In this document: piece by piece, positions 49,754-57,523 of the stretch
Layout of the letters: every line of letters begins with the position of its first letter
How positions within the stretch are numbered: position 1 is the first letter of the stretch
Source of the DNA: a virus
Length of the DNA stretch: 64,000 nt
Direction: 5' to 3' (one strand)
IMG/VR virus record: IMGVR_UViG_3300037010_001702
Span: 124,001-188,000 of that record
Position numbers and translations under genes: made by a program
Notes under the pieces: model-generated
Told to the model about the DNA's origin: nothing
What the model saw: only the letters and a program-made list of their open reading frames with translations
Databases searched by the model: none

Positions 49754-50213
49754 CACGAAGGATTACAACCTGACGACTGGGGGGCATTTCAAGCATGTGG
49801 TGACCCCAGGGCGCACCTCTTCCGCACTACGGAAAACTGGACTGCTTCTTCTGATAAGTATAGAAAACATTCGAAGAACATCCGAATGTTCTTGCAGCAA
49901 GAACTAAGATAATTCACGAAGCTAACTTAAAAGCAGGTGAGGATGGTTAACGGTTACAAGCGCACTGCAAAAGGACGAAATCTATGTTCTGACGCGTGTT
50001 GAAAACAAAAAGATTATAGAGTTCTATGGTAACTATTGGTATGCTTGCCTAAAAAGTACAGACCTGATGAAGTGGTAGGTTGTAAAGGCCAAACATCACG
50101 GCAAATCTGTGACGCGGATGCCACCAAGATCAAGTTGGCAGAAGATGCATGGTATCAAGTTAAGATAGTATAAGAACCGGAATACAAGAAAAACCTAAGA
50201 AGGTGGTAGATGA
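49754..50213 (+). pseudogene. Decayed core of the terL intein between the two halves
   Basis: This 460-bp gap has no intact ORF but is not random. After the TGA at 49751 the same frame goes on as HEGLQPDDWGAFQACGDPRA then HLFRTTENWTASSDKYRKHS to TAA 49910. Five successive -1 shifts then keep it protein-like: KIIHEANLKAGED; TSALQKDEIYVLTRVENKKI; KKYRPDEVVGCKGQTSRQIC; KPKKVVDECIAWLK; and finally the frame of the C-intein. It reads as the former middle of a longer contiguous intein, without a recognisable endonuclease motif. Confidence 0.7.
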
Positions 50214-51353
50214 ATGCATAGCATGGCTCAAACAATAAAGAACACAAAGGGCGTTAAAGTTCAAACTCCAACTGGGATGAAGAATTTTAGCGGTATGTCT
50301 AAAAGCTGGCATGAGCAAGTTGTTGAAATAGTATCAGCAACAAGAAAAATAACGTGCGGGATGAAGCATAAATTTCTTGTTGAGCCAGGTTGGGTTGATG
50401 CTGAGCACATTGAGCCGGGTATGTCATTTACGACAATTGATGGCAAGGATGATCCTATCCTTAGTGTTCAGGTTAAAAATGATCCACAGTGGTTGTATGA
50501 TCTACTTGATGTTGAGGGTGGTAGTGCCTACATAACAGAGGGGGTCATATCGCACAACTGTGAATTTATTTCATCAGACGCGCTGTTGATGGACTCACTT
50601 AAACTGTCCTACATTAAGGCCACACCTCCGGTTACCCAGAACATGGGCTTTAACTTCTGGCGAGAGTCAATAGGTGGGCGAGGTAAGACGTACTTAGTAG
50701 GTGTAGACCCGGCTACTGGTAACAGTAAGGACTTTACTGTCATTGAAGTTATCGAGTACCCGTCAATGGAGCAGGTGGCAGAATTCAGAAGCAACACCGT
50801 TCACATTCCACTGATCTATGCTAAGCTCAAGTGGTTGTTTAAGTTCCTTCATCAACCTGATCCAAACAGGGGTAGAGCTGAAATTATCTGGTCATTTGAG
50901 CGCAACGGTGTTGGTGAAGCTCTTGTTGCAATGATTCAAAATGACGACTCTATGGATGGTGGTATCTACCTTGACGGTGTTGAACTGTACAATGAGAGCT
51001 CAACCAGTCAGCGCCTTGGTTGCTACACTACTGGTAAGTCAAAGCTTCTTGCCTGTATGCAGCTTAAGAACCTTTTGGAAAAGGGAGATGGTATCAAGAT
51101 CAACTCAGAACACTTGCTATACGAGCTTCAGAACTTCGTGGCAGTTAATGGCACCTACCAAGCTAAGCAGGGTTGTACTGATGACACGATCATGGCAATG
51201 GCGGTTGTTATGAAGGTTCTCGGCAGACTCGCATCATACGATGACAAGGCAAGAAAGCTTGTGTATGAGTCAGTTGACCCGGACTCTGACAAGCTTCCGG
51301 AGGAAAACCCAGATCAATTTGGAGATGACTACGTTCCGTTTGCAATAGTCTGA
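50214..51353 (+). CDS. gp17: C-intein plus large terminase gp17, C-terminal half
   Basis: A 379-residue ORF. Residues 1-115 are the intein C-part: GVKVQTPTGMKNFSGMSK (13-30), block B ITCGMKHKFLVEPGW (46-60), block F QWLYDLLDVEGG and block G ITEGVISHN|C (Asn115, +1 Cys116). The Thr usual four positions before the block B His is Gly. Residues 116-379 are the terminase nuclease: YLVGVDPATGNSKDFTVIEV (first acidic residue), EIIWSFERNGVGEAL and GCTDDTIMAMAVVM. Spliced TerL would have 522 residues. An AAGG site lies upstream of ATG 50214; ATG 50223 is an alternative start. Confidence 0.92.
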   Translation: MHSMAQTIKNTKGVKVQTPTGMKNFSGMSKSWHEQVVEIVSATRKITCGMKHKFLVEPGWVDAEHIEPGMSFTTIDGKDDPILSVQVKNDPQWLYDLLDVEGGSAYITEGVISHNCEFISSDALLMDSLKLSYIKATPPVTQNMGFNFWRESIGGRGKTYLVGVDPATGNSKDFTVIEVIEYPSMEQVAEFRSNTVHIPLIYAKLKWLFKFLHQPDPNRGRAEIIWSFERNGVGEALVAMIQNDDSMDGGIYLDGVELYNESSTSQRLGCYTTGKSKLLACMQLKNLLEKGDGIKINSEHLLYELQNFVAVNGTYQAKQGCTDDTIMAMAVVMKVLGRLASYDDKARKLVYESVDPDSDKLPEENPDQFGDDYVPFAIV

Positions 51354-51359
51354 TAAATA
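51352..51359 (+). promoter_or_regulatory. Late promoter (GATAAATA)
   Basis: GATAAATA overlapping the terminase stop, 68 bp before the fibre-like gene at 51427. Confidence 0.65.
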
Positions 51360-51426
51360 GATTCAAGATCAGTAAGGCCGGAAAGCTGTTCTGAATTTTT
51401 AATGCGACCCGGCGCATGGAGTAAAA

Positions 51427-52770
51427 ATGTCAAATAATATCACTTGGACAAGTGGTGGTACAGAAGGTATTCTCGGGAAGTCAACAATTGTTCTTCCACC
51501 TAAGACCCTTAACCAATCTTCCACATCCCTATCCCTTACTGGCAAGGGGGTCTTCAACTATGGTGAGTATCAGCAGGAAAATTTCCTGCGCATCCTCGAA
51601 AGCTTTGCATCTGCAAACATACCAGCAAACCCAACGATAGGTCAAATTTGGTTTAACACGACTGAGAGCACTCTCTATGTCTGTGCCGACTCCCAAACCG
51701 TTCCAGCTACCATGCAGCAGTACCATATAAATGGTCGCTACGTTTGGCTTAAGGCTGGTAGCTCAACTGCAATTGGGGATATTTCTGTAGGTCTAGGCTA
51801 TATCCCAGCTCCACCCGTTGCAATCGCGTCCGATTCTCAGACAGCAATGTCAGTTGCTATTACGGGTGGCGGCACCCAAACAACTCTTCACATCAACAAG
51901 TCAGATGGTACGCACGATGGTTACCTAGCAGCTGCGGACTGGTCTCGCTTTGACACCGTGCAAAGCAAGTTTCCAACAACAAGCACTGGAACCATCATGG
52001 TGACTGATGGTGACACGATGACTGGGCCACTGATCCTCGCAGGTGATCCAACTAATTCAAATGGCGCTGCTACCAAAAATTACGTTGACAACCACAGTGT
52101 ATCGAGCATCATAGCTGGAAGTAACATTACGATTGACCACAGTCAGGGTAACGTAACTATTAGCGGTATGCCGGGAACGGTTACTAGTGTTACAGTTGGT
52201 GGTACAGCTGGCAGAATTACTGGTTCTGGAACGATTACATCATCAGGCTCAATCGCTCTTGACCTAGCAACTTCTGGAGTATCCGCTGGTTACTACGGAA
52301 TGGCAAACGTAAATGTTGACGCCTACGGTAGAATCACAAGCGCAGTTCCCGGCACTCTAACAGTTCAAGGTACTGGTGCTCTTAGTGGGGGCGGAACTAT
52401 TGGATCTGGTGGCACTGCTACCCTTGACATGGCAGTAATCCATGGCGGTGGTTACTTCACTAATGCGAGCGTTCAGCTTGACGGATATGGTAGAGTAATC
52501 GGGGCTTCTTCTGGCACAAATACAGCAACAGCTCCAAATAATAGTGGTGGTATTGGATCATGGGTTGTTCTTGGTAGCGGACCGAGTGGTGATGGCGTTC
52601 CAGCCCAACTACCCCCAGGTGGAACATGGGCTTACTTTGTGATGAATATCGTGGATGATGGTAACGTAACTGATATTGAAAGTCTCGCTGGTGTTGCGGC
52701 TGGTGGTACACTTCTGGTTGGTAGCGCTGTCTTCCACTCAGGTCAAGGATTTGCTTGGAGAATTGCATAA
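51427..52770 (+). CDS. Tail fibre-like virion protein
   Basis: A 447-residue protein. The N-terminal 110 residues contain FNYGEYQQENFLRILESFAS and NPTIGQIWFNTTESTLYVCA, a conserved attachment module of fibre and baseplate proteins in T4-like phages. The rest is glycine/threonine/serine-rich beta structure with fibre-like repeats (TGAGSV-type GTGALSGGGTIGSGGTATLD; DGYGRVIGASS; DAYGRITSAVPG). The GDTMTGPLILAGDPTNSNGA segment with 'AATKNYVDN' is the classical fibre motif. It is followed directly by a fibre chaperone-like gene (TAATG overlap), which supports a host-binding role. Confidence 0.8.
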   Translation: MSNNITWTSGGTEGILGKSTIVLPPKTLNQSSTSLSLTGKGVFNYGEYQQENFLRILESFASANIPANPTIGQIWFNTTESTLYVCADSQTVPATMQQYHINGRYVWLKAGSSTAIGDISVGLGYIPAPPVAIASDSQTAMSVAITGGGTQTTLHINKSDGTHDGYLAAADWSRFDTVQSKFPTTSTGTIMVTDGDTMTGPLILAGDPTNSNGAATKNYVDNHSVSSIIAGSNITIDHSQGNVTISGMPGTVTSVTVGGTAGRITGSGTITSSGSIALDLATSGVSAGYYGMANVNVDAYGRITSAVPGTLTVQGTGALSGGGTIGSGGTATLDMAVIHGGGYFTNASVQLDGYGRVIGASSGTNTATAPNNSGGIGSWVVLGSGPSGDGVPAQLPPGGTWAYFVMNIVDDGNVTDIESLAGVAAGGTLLVGSAVFHSGQGFAWRIA

Positions 52771-53168
52771 TGTCTAAACTAACCAATCTTGGATTTTCTG
52801 GTCCATACAACTTAAATGCTGATGGTAGCGTTAACGCAATCTTCAAAACCTACCCATATCACATTCATGAGACTGCTACTCCTGAAGCGTGGATGGCTCT
52901 TCAAGCAGATCTTGCTGACGCTTCTTCAGGAGTGGTTCTGGTTCCTTACGTAGAACCAGTTATTAATCCTGCTGAGCAGCTTCGCATTTTAAAGTCGGCA
53001 GCAAGTGCAGCTCTCAACCAATCTGACACTGTGGTTATCCGATGTGCAGAAGCCGGTGTGGCTGTTCCTCAGGACTGGAAGGACTATCGTTCAGCTCTTA
53101 GAGCGATTATCTCTGGAACAGCAATCGTTGCTCTTCCTGTAAAACCAGCCTATCCTGCTGGAACATAA
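52770..53168 (+). CDS. Tail fibre assembly chaperone-like protein
   Basis: The 132-residue protein (ATG 52770 overlapping the fibre stop) ends with a region like the Tfa/gp38-type chaperones: AGVAVPQDWKDYRSALRAII ('P..W..YR.aLR.i'), after a helical stretch AEQLRILKSAASAALNQ. The N-terminus (LGFSGPYNLNADGSVNA) is beta-rich and probably contacts the fibre tip. It sits in the usual place, right after the fibre gene. Confidence 0.75.
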   Translation: MSKLTNLGFSGPYNLNADGSVNAIFKTYPYHIHETATPEAWMALQADLADASSGVVLVPYVEPVINPAEQLRILKSAASAALNQSDTVVIRCAEAGVAVPQDWKDYRSALRAIISGTAIVALPVKPAYPAGT

Positions 53169-53181
53169 GATTACTTTCGGT

Positions 53182-53209
53182 CTGACATTGTAATATAATC
53201 TAACTTAGA
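53182..53209 (+). promoter_or_regulatory. Host sigma70-type promoter
   Basis: CTGACA (53182-53187), 16-bp spacer and TATAAT (53204-53209), 14 bp before the ATG at 53223. It marks the switch from late structural to early/middle small genes. Confidence 0.65.
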
Positions 53210-53222
53210 TTAAGGATCAGAC

Positions 53223-53441
53223 ATGTACAAATTTGCAGGATATGGTATCAAGATTGGTGGCGACATTGCTCAATTCGCCCGCAACTTTGAAATTGCCACG
53301 ACGATTAAGCAGCAAAAACATTTAAACGATGATGCTGTTGTCATGCTTTACGTCTTTGAACAGCTCAAGGAAATGGCTCCTGTTAAAACGCAAACCGACG
53401 ATGCGATAGACCTTACAAAAGAAGATGATGGAACAAATTGA
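53223..53441 (+). CDS. Small protein of unknown function
   Basis: A 72-residue protein (MYKFAGYGIKIGGDIAQFAR) with a helical middle (QKHLNDDAVVMLYVFEQLKE) and an acidic end. AAGGAT precedes the ATG, and the sigma70-type promoter is immediately upstream. It overlaps the next ORF by 17 bp. No family was recognised. Confidence 0.6.
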   Translation: MYKFAGYGIKIGGDIAQFARNFEIATTIKQQKHLNDDAVVMLYVFEQLKEMAPVKTQTDDAIDLTKEDDGTN

Positions 53442-53812
53442 AGGATTTATGGTATTTTGGATCGATGTTACTGACATCGGTTCGCGTAGTGCATTTTTCA
53501 GCCACGAAGATTATGCTGACCCAATGGGTGAAGCGATGAAGCTTATGGCTGAACTTCGTATTGAACCTCAGAACCAATTTGTTACGATGGCATCACAGAA
53601 CAAGAATTCTGTCGGTAAGTCAGGAGTTGATTCCATTGTTGATGGGAAGACTCCAGACGGTTATGCATATGAATGGTCCAAGGCGGGAAGGGCCGGTAAA
53701 ATGAAGCGTTCTCGCCACGCTGCAAGTTCCAGTTAGAACTGCAGATCCAGCAGCGATGTCAGAAATGCTAACTGATCCGACTATTTCTACCACTTTAGAG
53801 TTCAAGTTGTAA
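53425..53812 (+). pseudogene. Small ORF with a +1 frameshift
   Basis: The ATG at 53425 opens a 103-codon frame (MMEQIEGFMVFWIDVTDIGS ... AGRAGKMKRSRHAASSS) ending at TAG 53734. In the +1 frame from about 53711 the sequence continues as LATLQVPVRTADPAAMSEML then TDPTISTTLEFKL to TAA 53810. A single extra base in CGTTCTCGCC (53707-53716) would explain it. The joined product would be about 128 residues. The N-terminal domain is intact and could still be made. Unknown function. Confidence 0.5.
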
Positions 53813-53854
53813 CAGAGTAACATAAAAGTAACCTTAATTTGGTTACTTTGTTAC
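53809..53854 (+). promoter_or_regulatory. Alternative hairpins (attenuator- or terminator-like)
   Basis: GTAACAGAGTAAC (53809-53821) can pair with GTTACTTTGTTAC (53842-53854; one G-T). Alternatively AAAGTAACC (53825-53833) pairs perfectly with GGTTACTTT (53841-53849). The two folds exclude each other and lie between a stop codon and a -10 box at 53889. Confidence 0.5.
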
Positions 53855-53888
53855 ACAAATAACTGTGTTCATTTATCAGGTTCTGTTG

Positions 53889-53894
53889 TATAAT
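53889..53894 (+). promoter_or_regulatory. -10 box (TATAAT) upstream of 53914
   Basis: A perfect TATAAT 19 bp before the ATG; the -35 region (TGTTCA at 53866-53871) is weak. Confidence 0.45.
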
Positions 53895-53913
53895 AACTTA
53901 TCAACGGAAACAA

Positions 53914-54228
53914 ATGATGAATCTGCCTTTTAACTTTATCGGTCATTGCTACTCTTCAGACAATTTCCTTTGGAGTAAGGAATACGGTCATTTCTCCGCC
54001 AATATTGCTGAAGTTCCCTCAGTTCTCCGTCAAATGTTCAATGATTCGATGGACCTTGGTTTCGCGATGCGTTCCTCGAAGACAGGCAGCATTGTTTACT
54101 TCACTCTTGAAGATGTTTTTCGTAACTCAGATGGTGATGTTATCCGATGGGATTTTGTTCCTACTGCTGCTACAGTGAATGCACATCCAGCATTACGTTC
54201 TGTTAAGGTTACCATCTATAACGACTGA
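53914..54228 (+). CDS. Protein of unknown function
   Basis: A 104-residue protein (MMNLPFNFIGHCYSSDNFLW) with mixed beta/alpha composition (KSGTGSIVYFTLE-like SSKTGSIVYFTLEDVFRNSD) and no recognised motif. It starts under a TATAAT box and is followed after 9 bp by the zincin-like gene, so an early or middle operon is likely. The second codon is also ATG, so the exact start is uncertain by one residue. Confidence 0.6.
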   Translation: MMNLPFNFIGHCYSSDNFLWSKEYGHFSANIAEVPSVLRQMFNDSMDLGFAMRSSKTGSIVYFTLEDVFRNSDGDVIRWDFVPTAATVNAHPALRSVKVTIYND

Positions 54229-54237
54229 AAGAGGAAA

Positions 54238-54678
54238 ATGGAATTCTCAGTTGAAGGAAGCGCCAAGAATAGCAAGTTTGCAAATGCTTTGATGCCCTCG
54301 ATTATCAAGCAACTCAAGATCGAAAACAGTGTTTCTGCGGTTTGTGTGATCATTGATGATGGCTTTGGTGACAATGAGGGTATTACGGTTAACATGGGTA
54401 TTAGTGGTGTTGATTGCATCTTGGTTGTGATCAAGCCCCAACTTCTTCGTGGCAATAAGTTCTTGATTGCTCACAAGGAACTCGCTTTGTCTTTAGCACA
54501 CGAGATGGTTCATGTAAAGCAATTGGTAAAGGGTCAGTTAAAGAGTATGGCTGATGGTTCTCAGACCTGGTTAGGAAAGAGTTATCCAGCAGATACACCA
54601 TATTTGGATCGTCCATGGGAGATTGAAGCATTCTCCCGTCAAGAATTGATTATGCGGCGGGCCATAGAATTGATGTGA
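54238..54678 (+). CDS. Zincin-like putative metallopeptidase
   Basis: A 146-residue protein with LALSLAHEMVHVKQLV (His88-Glu89-x-x-His92), the HExxH zinc site on a helix, then PYLDRPWEIEAFSRQ, where Glu128 or Glu130 could be the third ligand ('E.EA'). This layout occurs in small SprT/M78-type domains found in many phages. The substrate is unknown; protein cleavage or a structural zinc role are both possible. AGAGGAAA precedes the ATG. It overlaps a short downstream ORF. Confidence 0.75.
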   Translation: MEFSVEGSAKNSKFANALMPSIIKQLKIENSVSAVCVIIDDGFGDNEGITVNMGISGVDCILVVIKPQLLRGNKFLIAHKELALSLAHEMVHVKQLVKGQLKSMADGSQTWLGKSYPADTPYLDRPWEIEAFSRQELIMRRAIELM

Positions 54679-54830
54679 TTACGAAAGTTCAAGATCGTTA
54701 TAAGCACCGCGAAAGTAAGGCACCAGTGGTTGAGGTTGAATTTGGCTATGACATGATTAATTATGCATTCCTCTGTGATGCTGGTAATGGTTTCATTTAC
54801 ACTGCTCCAATTGCCGATTTTCTCAAATAG
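54675..54830 (+). CDS. Short protein of unknown function
   Basis: A 51-residue ORF starting at GTG 54675, overlapping the zincin stop: (V)ITKVQDRYKHRESKAPVVEV then EFGYDMINYAFLCDAGNGFI and a TAG stop. The overlap and protein-like composition support it, though it is short and starts with GTG. Confidence 0.5.
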   Translation: MITKVQDRYKHRESKAPVVEVEFGYDMINYAFLCDAGNGFIYTAPIADFLK

Positions 54831-54859
54831 TATACCACCTATGCTAAGGTGAAATGTAA

Positions 54860-55045
54860 ATGTGGACTCTTCTTCTAGTCATTCTGATAAATGGTGGAGA
54901 ACAAACTAAATTTGAAACCCACGTTTACCAAACAGAAGAGCAGTGTATAATAGCTCAACACAGGTTTGAAACAGCAAGTACTTATGGTTATTGCAAATTA
55001 ACAAAGGAAGAATCAGATGTGCATCACCACTTTTCTCCACGATAG
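54860..55045 (+). CDS. Short protein with hydrophobic N-terminus
   Basis: A 61-residue protein starting MWTLLLVILINGGEQTKFET. The first 11 residues are hydrophobic, like a short signal or anchor. Two cysteines follow (EEQCIIAQHR; YGYCKLT). AAGGTGAAATG precedes the start. It overlaps the next ORF by 29 bp in another frame. The function is unknown; a small envelope protein is possible. Confidence 0.5.
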   Translation: MWTLLLVILINGGEQTKFETHVYQTEEQCIIAQHRFETASTYGYCKLTKEESDVHHHFSPR

Positions 55046-55358
55046 TGAATTGAATGTTCCTACCTCTAATGAGGAGTTGAACAAGATATTAAAGACTGTT
55101 CGTGATGAGACCAAAGAAGATTGGCAGGTTATCGAACGCTCTTATGTTCAACGTAAGATTTTCAAGAAGCCTGTTGTTGTAAAGTATTTTGAACTTTACA
55201 AGTGGATTGGCGGATTCGGTCCTTGGCAGTTGATAAACTTTTATCGGGCCAATTCCGAAACATCAATCAATACTGAGAATTCTGCAGATGTCGTGGTATC
55301 GTTTCTGATGGGAATTCGTTCTGGCTTTTATACTAAAGGTGCAAAAAATGCAAGTTGA
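55017..55358 (+). CDS. Protein of unknown function
   Basis: The 113-residue protein (MCITTFLHDSELNVPTSNEE) contains a charged helix (LNKILKTVRDETKEDWQVIE) and an aromatic-rich middle (YFELYKWIGGFGPWQLINFY). AAAGGAAG lies 9 bp upstream. The 3' end overlaps the next gene by 11 bp. No family was recognised. Confidence 0.55.
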   Translation: MCITTFLHDSELNVPTSNEELNKILKTVRDETKEDWQVIERSYVQRKIFKKPVVVKYFELYKWIGGFGPWQLINFYRANSETSINTENSADVVVSFLMGIRSGFYTKGAKNAS

Positions 55359-55677
55359 TCAAATCAAGACCCAAATCGAACTAGCTCTTCAAGCTGCACG
55401 GGCTGCAGCTCAAAAGATGATCAATGATAATCCAGATGTCTGGTATCCTTGCGGTTTTGCATGGGTAAAGATTCGTCCAGCTCGTGGTCCAGTTGTAAAG
55501 GCTCTCAAAGAGATGGGTCTTGGAAAGGTAGATAGCTACGCTGGCGGATACATGGTTTATAACCCAAGTGGTAATGCTACTCAATGGATGGATGCAAAGA
55601 TTGAAGGGGCCCGTGCTTTTGCTGGTGTGCTCAAGAAGATGGGAGTCAATGCAACTGTACAATCTAGAATTGATTGA
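55348..55677 (+). CDS. Protein of unknown function
   Basis: The 109-residue protein (ATG 55348, AAAGG at 55335-55339) begins MQVDQIKTQIELALQAARAA, a long amphipathic helix, then DVWYPCGFAWVKIRPARGPV and a small alpha/beta end. The stop overlaps the next ATG by one base (TGATG). It is part of a chain of tightly packed small genes. No family was recognised. Confidence 0.55.
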   Translation: MQVDQIKTQIELALQAARAAAQKMINDNPDVWYPCGFAWVKIRPARGPVVKALKEMGLGKVDSYAGGYMVYNPSGNATQWMDAKIEGARAFAGVLKKMGVNATVQSRID

Positions 55678-55886
55678 TGGAGCAGCATTTCAAGCACATG
55701 GCTCCAGAGGCATCGAGATTTTATACTCGATGTGTAAATGAGATTTTACTGAACATCTTTGCTGTTCGAGCTGGTCATTATGGACGATACATGCAAGAGA
55801 TGAAGGATGATGAAGACCTCCAAGAATGGAGGGAATGTTTACCTTTAGTAACAGCCATTATGGCATATAGAATGGGACAAATATGA
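55677..55886 (+). CDS. Small helical protein of unknown function
   Basis: A 69-residue protein (MEQHFKHMAPEASRFYTRCV) that is mostly helical (RYMQEMKDDEDLQEWRECLP). The ATG overlaps the upstream stop and its own stop overlaps the next ATG, so the set is translationally coupled. Confidence 0.5.
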   Translation: MEQHFKHMAPEASRFYTRCVNEILLNIFAVRAGHYGRYMQEMKDDEDLQEWRECLPLVTAIMAYRMGQI

Positions 55887-56155
55887 TGAAAAACATAGCA
55901 AGGCAAGTCAAGATTTATCCGAAGTTTTCTGCTGGAGAGTGGCAGCTGAACACTGCTTCCAGGGATTGTAAACCTGCTGCAGATGCTTTGAATAAAGCTC
56001 TCAGGCTGGCAGTGAATACTGATGGTAGCACCAAAGACACTGCCCAAGAATACATGATGAGCATCATGCGACAGTTTGCTGAGTATGGTGCTTATGATTC
56101 AGAACCTATCTGGTTTTTGCGGGATGTTCTAACTCAAGTTTACAAACGACCCTAA
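55883..56155 (+). CDS. Small protein of unknown function
   Basis: A 90-residue protein (MMKNIARQVKIYPKFSAGEW), basic at the N-terminus, with a helical C-terminal half (EYMMSIMRQFAEYGAYDSEP). The -35 box of the next gene's promoter lies inside its 3' end. No motif was recognised. Confidence 0.5.
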   Translation: MMKNIARQVKIYPKFSAGEWQLNTASRDCKPAADALNKALRLAVNTDGSTKDTAQEYMMSIMRQFAEYGAYDSEPIWFLRDVLTQVYKRP

Positions 56156-56167
56156 TAAGATTATAAT
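56139..56167 (+). promoter_or_regulatory. Host sigma70-type promoter for the HD-domain gene
   Basis: TTTACA (56139-56144), 17-bp spacer and TATAAT (56162-56167), 15 bp before ATG 56183. One of the best sigma70-like matches in the window. Confidence 0.75.
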
Positions 56168-56182
56168 GGAATTTTGGAGATA

Positions 56183-56791
56183 ATGTTGTCTGATGTACAA
56201 GAACGTTTCGATGCTTTCTTTAAGCGTTTTCGAATGACTCAAATGTGGCGCGACATGGTTAACACTCGTGAAGATAGCACATGGCATCGTGAAGAGAACG
56301 TGTCAGTGCATACGCGCATGTTGCTGGATTGGTACAAAGATAACCTGTTCAACTATCGTAATGATGTGCAGCGTGTTTTGACAATGGTAGCCTGTCTGTT
56401 TCATGATGTGGGTAAGCCACCAGCTCAAGTGGTAAAGACCTCTGCCGAGCGTGGTGAGTATCGTTCCTACCATGGTCATGAGCAATTGTCTGCTCGCATG
56501 TGGATAGATTATGCGATGTCTAACCAAGAGATGGTAAAGGAAACCCTGAGACTGTCCAACTTAGATATCTCCAACATAGCGCTGATGATCGAGTATCACG
56601 TTCCATTTATGCTGAAGGATAAGAAGAAGCGTAAGGCTCTAAAGGAATCTCTGATTAATCGAATGGGTAATGCTGGGCATCAAGCGTGGCTGGATATGCT
56701 GCTGTGTGATACCCATGGCCGTAACTCTGATGATCAAGCTGAAAATCTGGCCGCTGTAGATGCCTGGATGAAGGGCTGGGAAATAGTATAA
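56183..56791 (+). CDS. HD-domain phosphohydrolase-like protein
   Basis: The 202-residue protein (ATG 56183, GGAG 4 bp upstream) carries an HD metal site in order: WHRE...VSVH (His35 and His43), CLFHDVGKPP (His74-Asp75), SYHGHEQLS (His97, His99) and a later D in LDMLLCDTHGR. The HDVGKP form is typical of HD domains of tRNA-nucleotidyltransferase and phosphohydrolase families. The substrate (a nucleotide or cyclic nucleotide) is unknown. It has its own host-type promoter and lies before a structured gap and a P-loop kinase gene. Confidence 0.85.
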   Translation: MLSDVQERFDAFFKRFRMTQMWRDMVNTREDSTWHREENVSVHTRMLLDWYKDNLFNYRNDVQRVLTMVACLFHDVGKPPAQVVKTSAERGEYRSYHGHEQLSARMWIDYAMSNQEMVKETLRLSNLDISNIALMIEYHVPFMLKDKKKRKALKESLINRMGNAGHQAWLDMLLCDTHGRNSDDQAENLAAVDAWMKGWEIV

Positions 56792-56838
56792 TACAAGATC
56801 AAGAGACGGCTGAATTGAAGCTTCAGCTTTACTCGCTC

Positions 56839-56913
56839 ACTAGTAGATGTAAAATCGAATGGCGAAGGAGCTATTGAATTAGCGTGAGCACATAGCGTTT
56901 CATCTCTACTAGT
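56839..56913 (+). ncRNA. Structured intergenic segment (possible RNA)
   Basis: ACTAGTAGATG (56839-56849) can pair with CATCTCTACTAGT (56901-56913, two-base bulge). GCTCAC (56835-56840) can instead pair with GTGAGC (56884-56889). A small internal hairpin GCTA/TAGC lies near 56870-56883. It is not a tRNA: no T-arm motif was found. Confidence 0.35.
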
Positions 56914-56962
56914 ACAACATCATTAATGGGGCTGGAATTACCAGTCAAGTCTGGAGAAGAGA

Positions 56963-57523
56963 ATGGCTAAGGTTTGTTTTGTCATGGTTGGTGTATCTGG
57001 TTCGGGCAAGTCCACGACCATATCGCGCATCAAGAAGATTGCTGGTGATGGACTACACATGGTCTTCTCCCTGGATAACTGTCGTATTCGTTTCCTGATG
57101 TCAAAGACTGGAATGGTTTCTGACCTGGATGATGAGAAGTCCATCTACGAGATGGCTTTCCAACATGCAAATGATAATCAGAAGGAGTTCGACGCATTCG
57201 TAAATGAATTGTGGGCTAAGTGCCTGGCTGCAGATATTCTGTTTGTCGACAACATGAACCTGACTCGTAAGTCTCGGGCTCGTTGGATTCAAGATGCACG
57301 TTCGAAGAAGTTTGCGATTTGGGGTGTTGAGATGATGACTCCTCTGGATACCATCCTCTCTCGTCAGTCAACTCGTACTGATAAGACTGTGCCTGAATCT
57401 ATGGTACGTGATATGTACATGCGCCAGCAATCTCTGATGGTTGGTGATGAAGTAGATTTTCTGGTTGTTGTAGACGGCTCCAAAGATCGAACAGCAACTG
57501 AAAGGTATCCTGTTCCGGGCTGA
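56963..57523 (+). CDS. P-loop kinase, polynucleotide-kinase-like
   Basis: A 186-residue protein with VMVGVSGSGKSTTIS (Walker A 10-17), then MVFSLDNCRIRFLM, and ILFVDNMNLTRKSRARWIQD, where VDNxNLTxxxR is characteristic of the 5'-kinase domain of T4 PNK and its relatives. A lid-like stretch RQSTRTDKTVPESMV follows. It lacks a phosphatase domain, unlike full T4 Pnk. It may phosphorylate 5' ends of nucleic acid. The TGA overlaps a CTG that seems to be the degraded start of the next gene. Confidence 0.8.
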   Translation: MAKVCFVMVGVSGSGKSTTISRIKKIAGDGLHMVFSLDNCRIRFLMSKTGMVSDLDDEKSIYEMAFQHANDNQKEFDAFVNELWAKCLAADILFVDNMNLTRKSRARWIQDARSKKFAIWGVEMMTPLDTILSRQSTRTDKTVPESMVRDMYMRQQSLMVGDEVDFLVVVDGSKDRTATERYPVPG

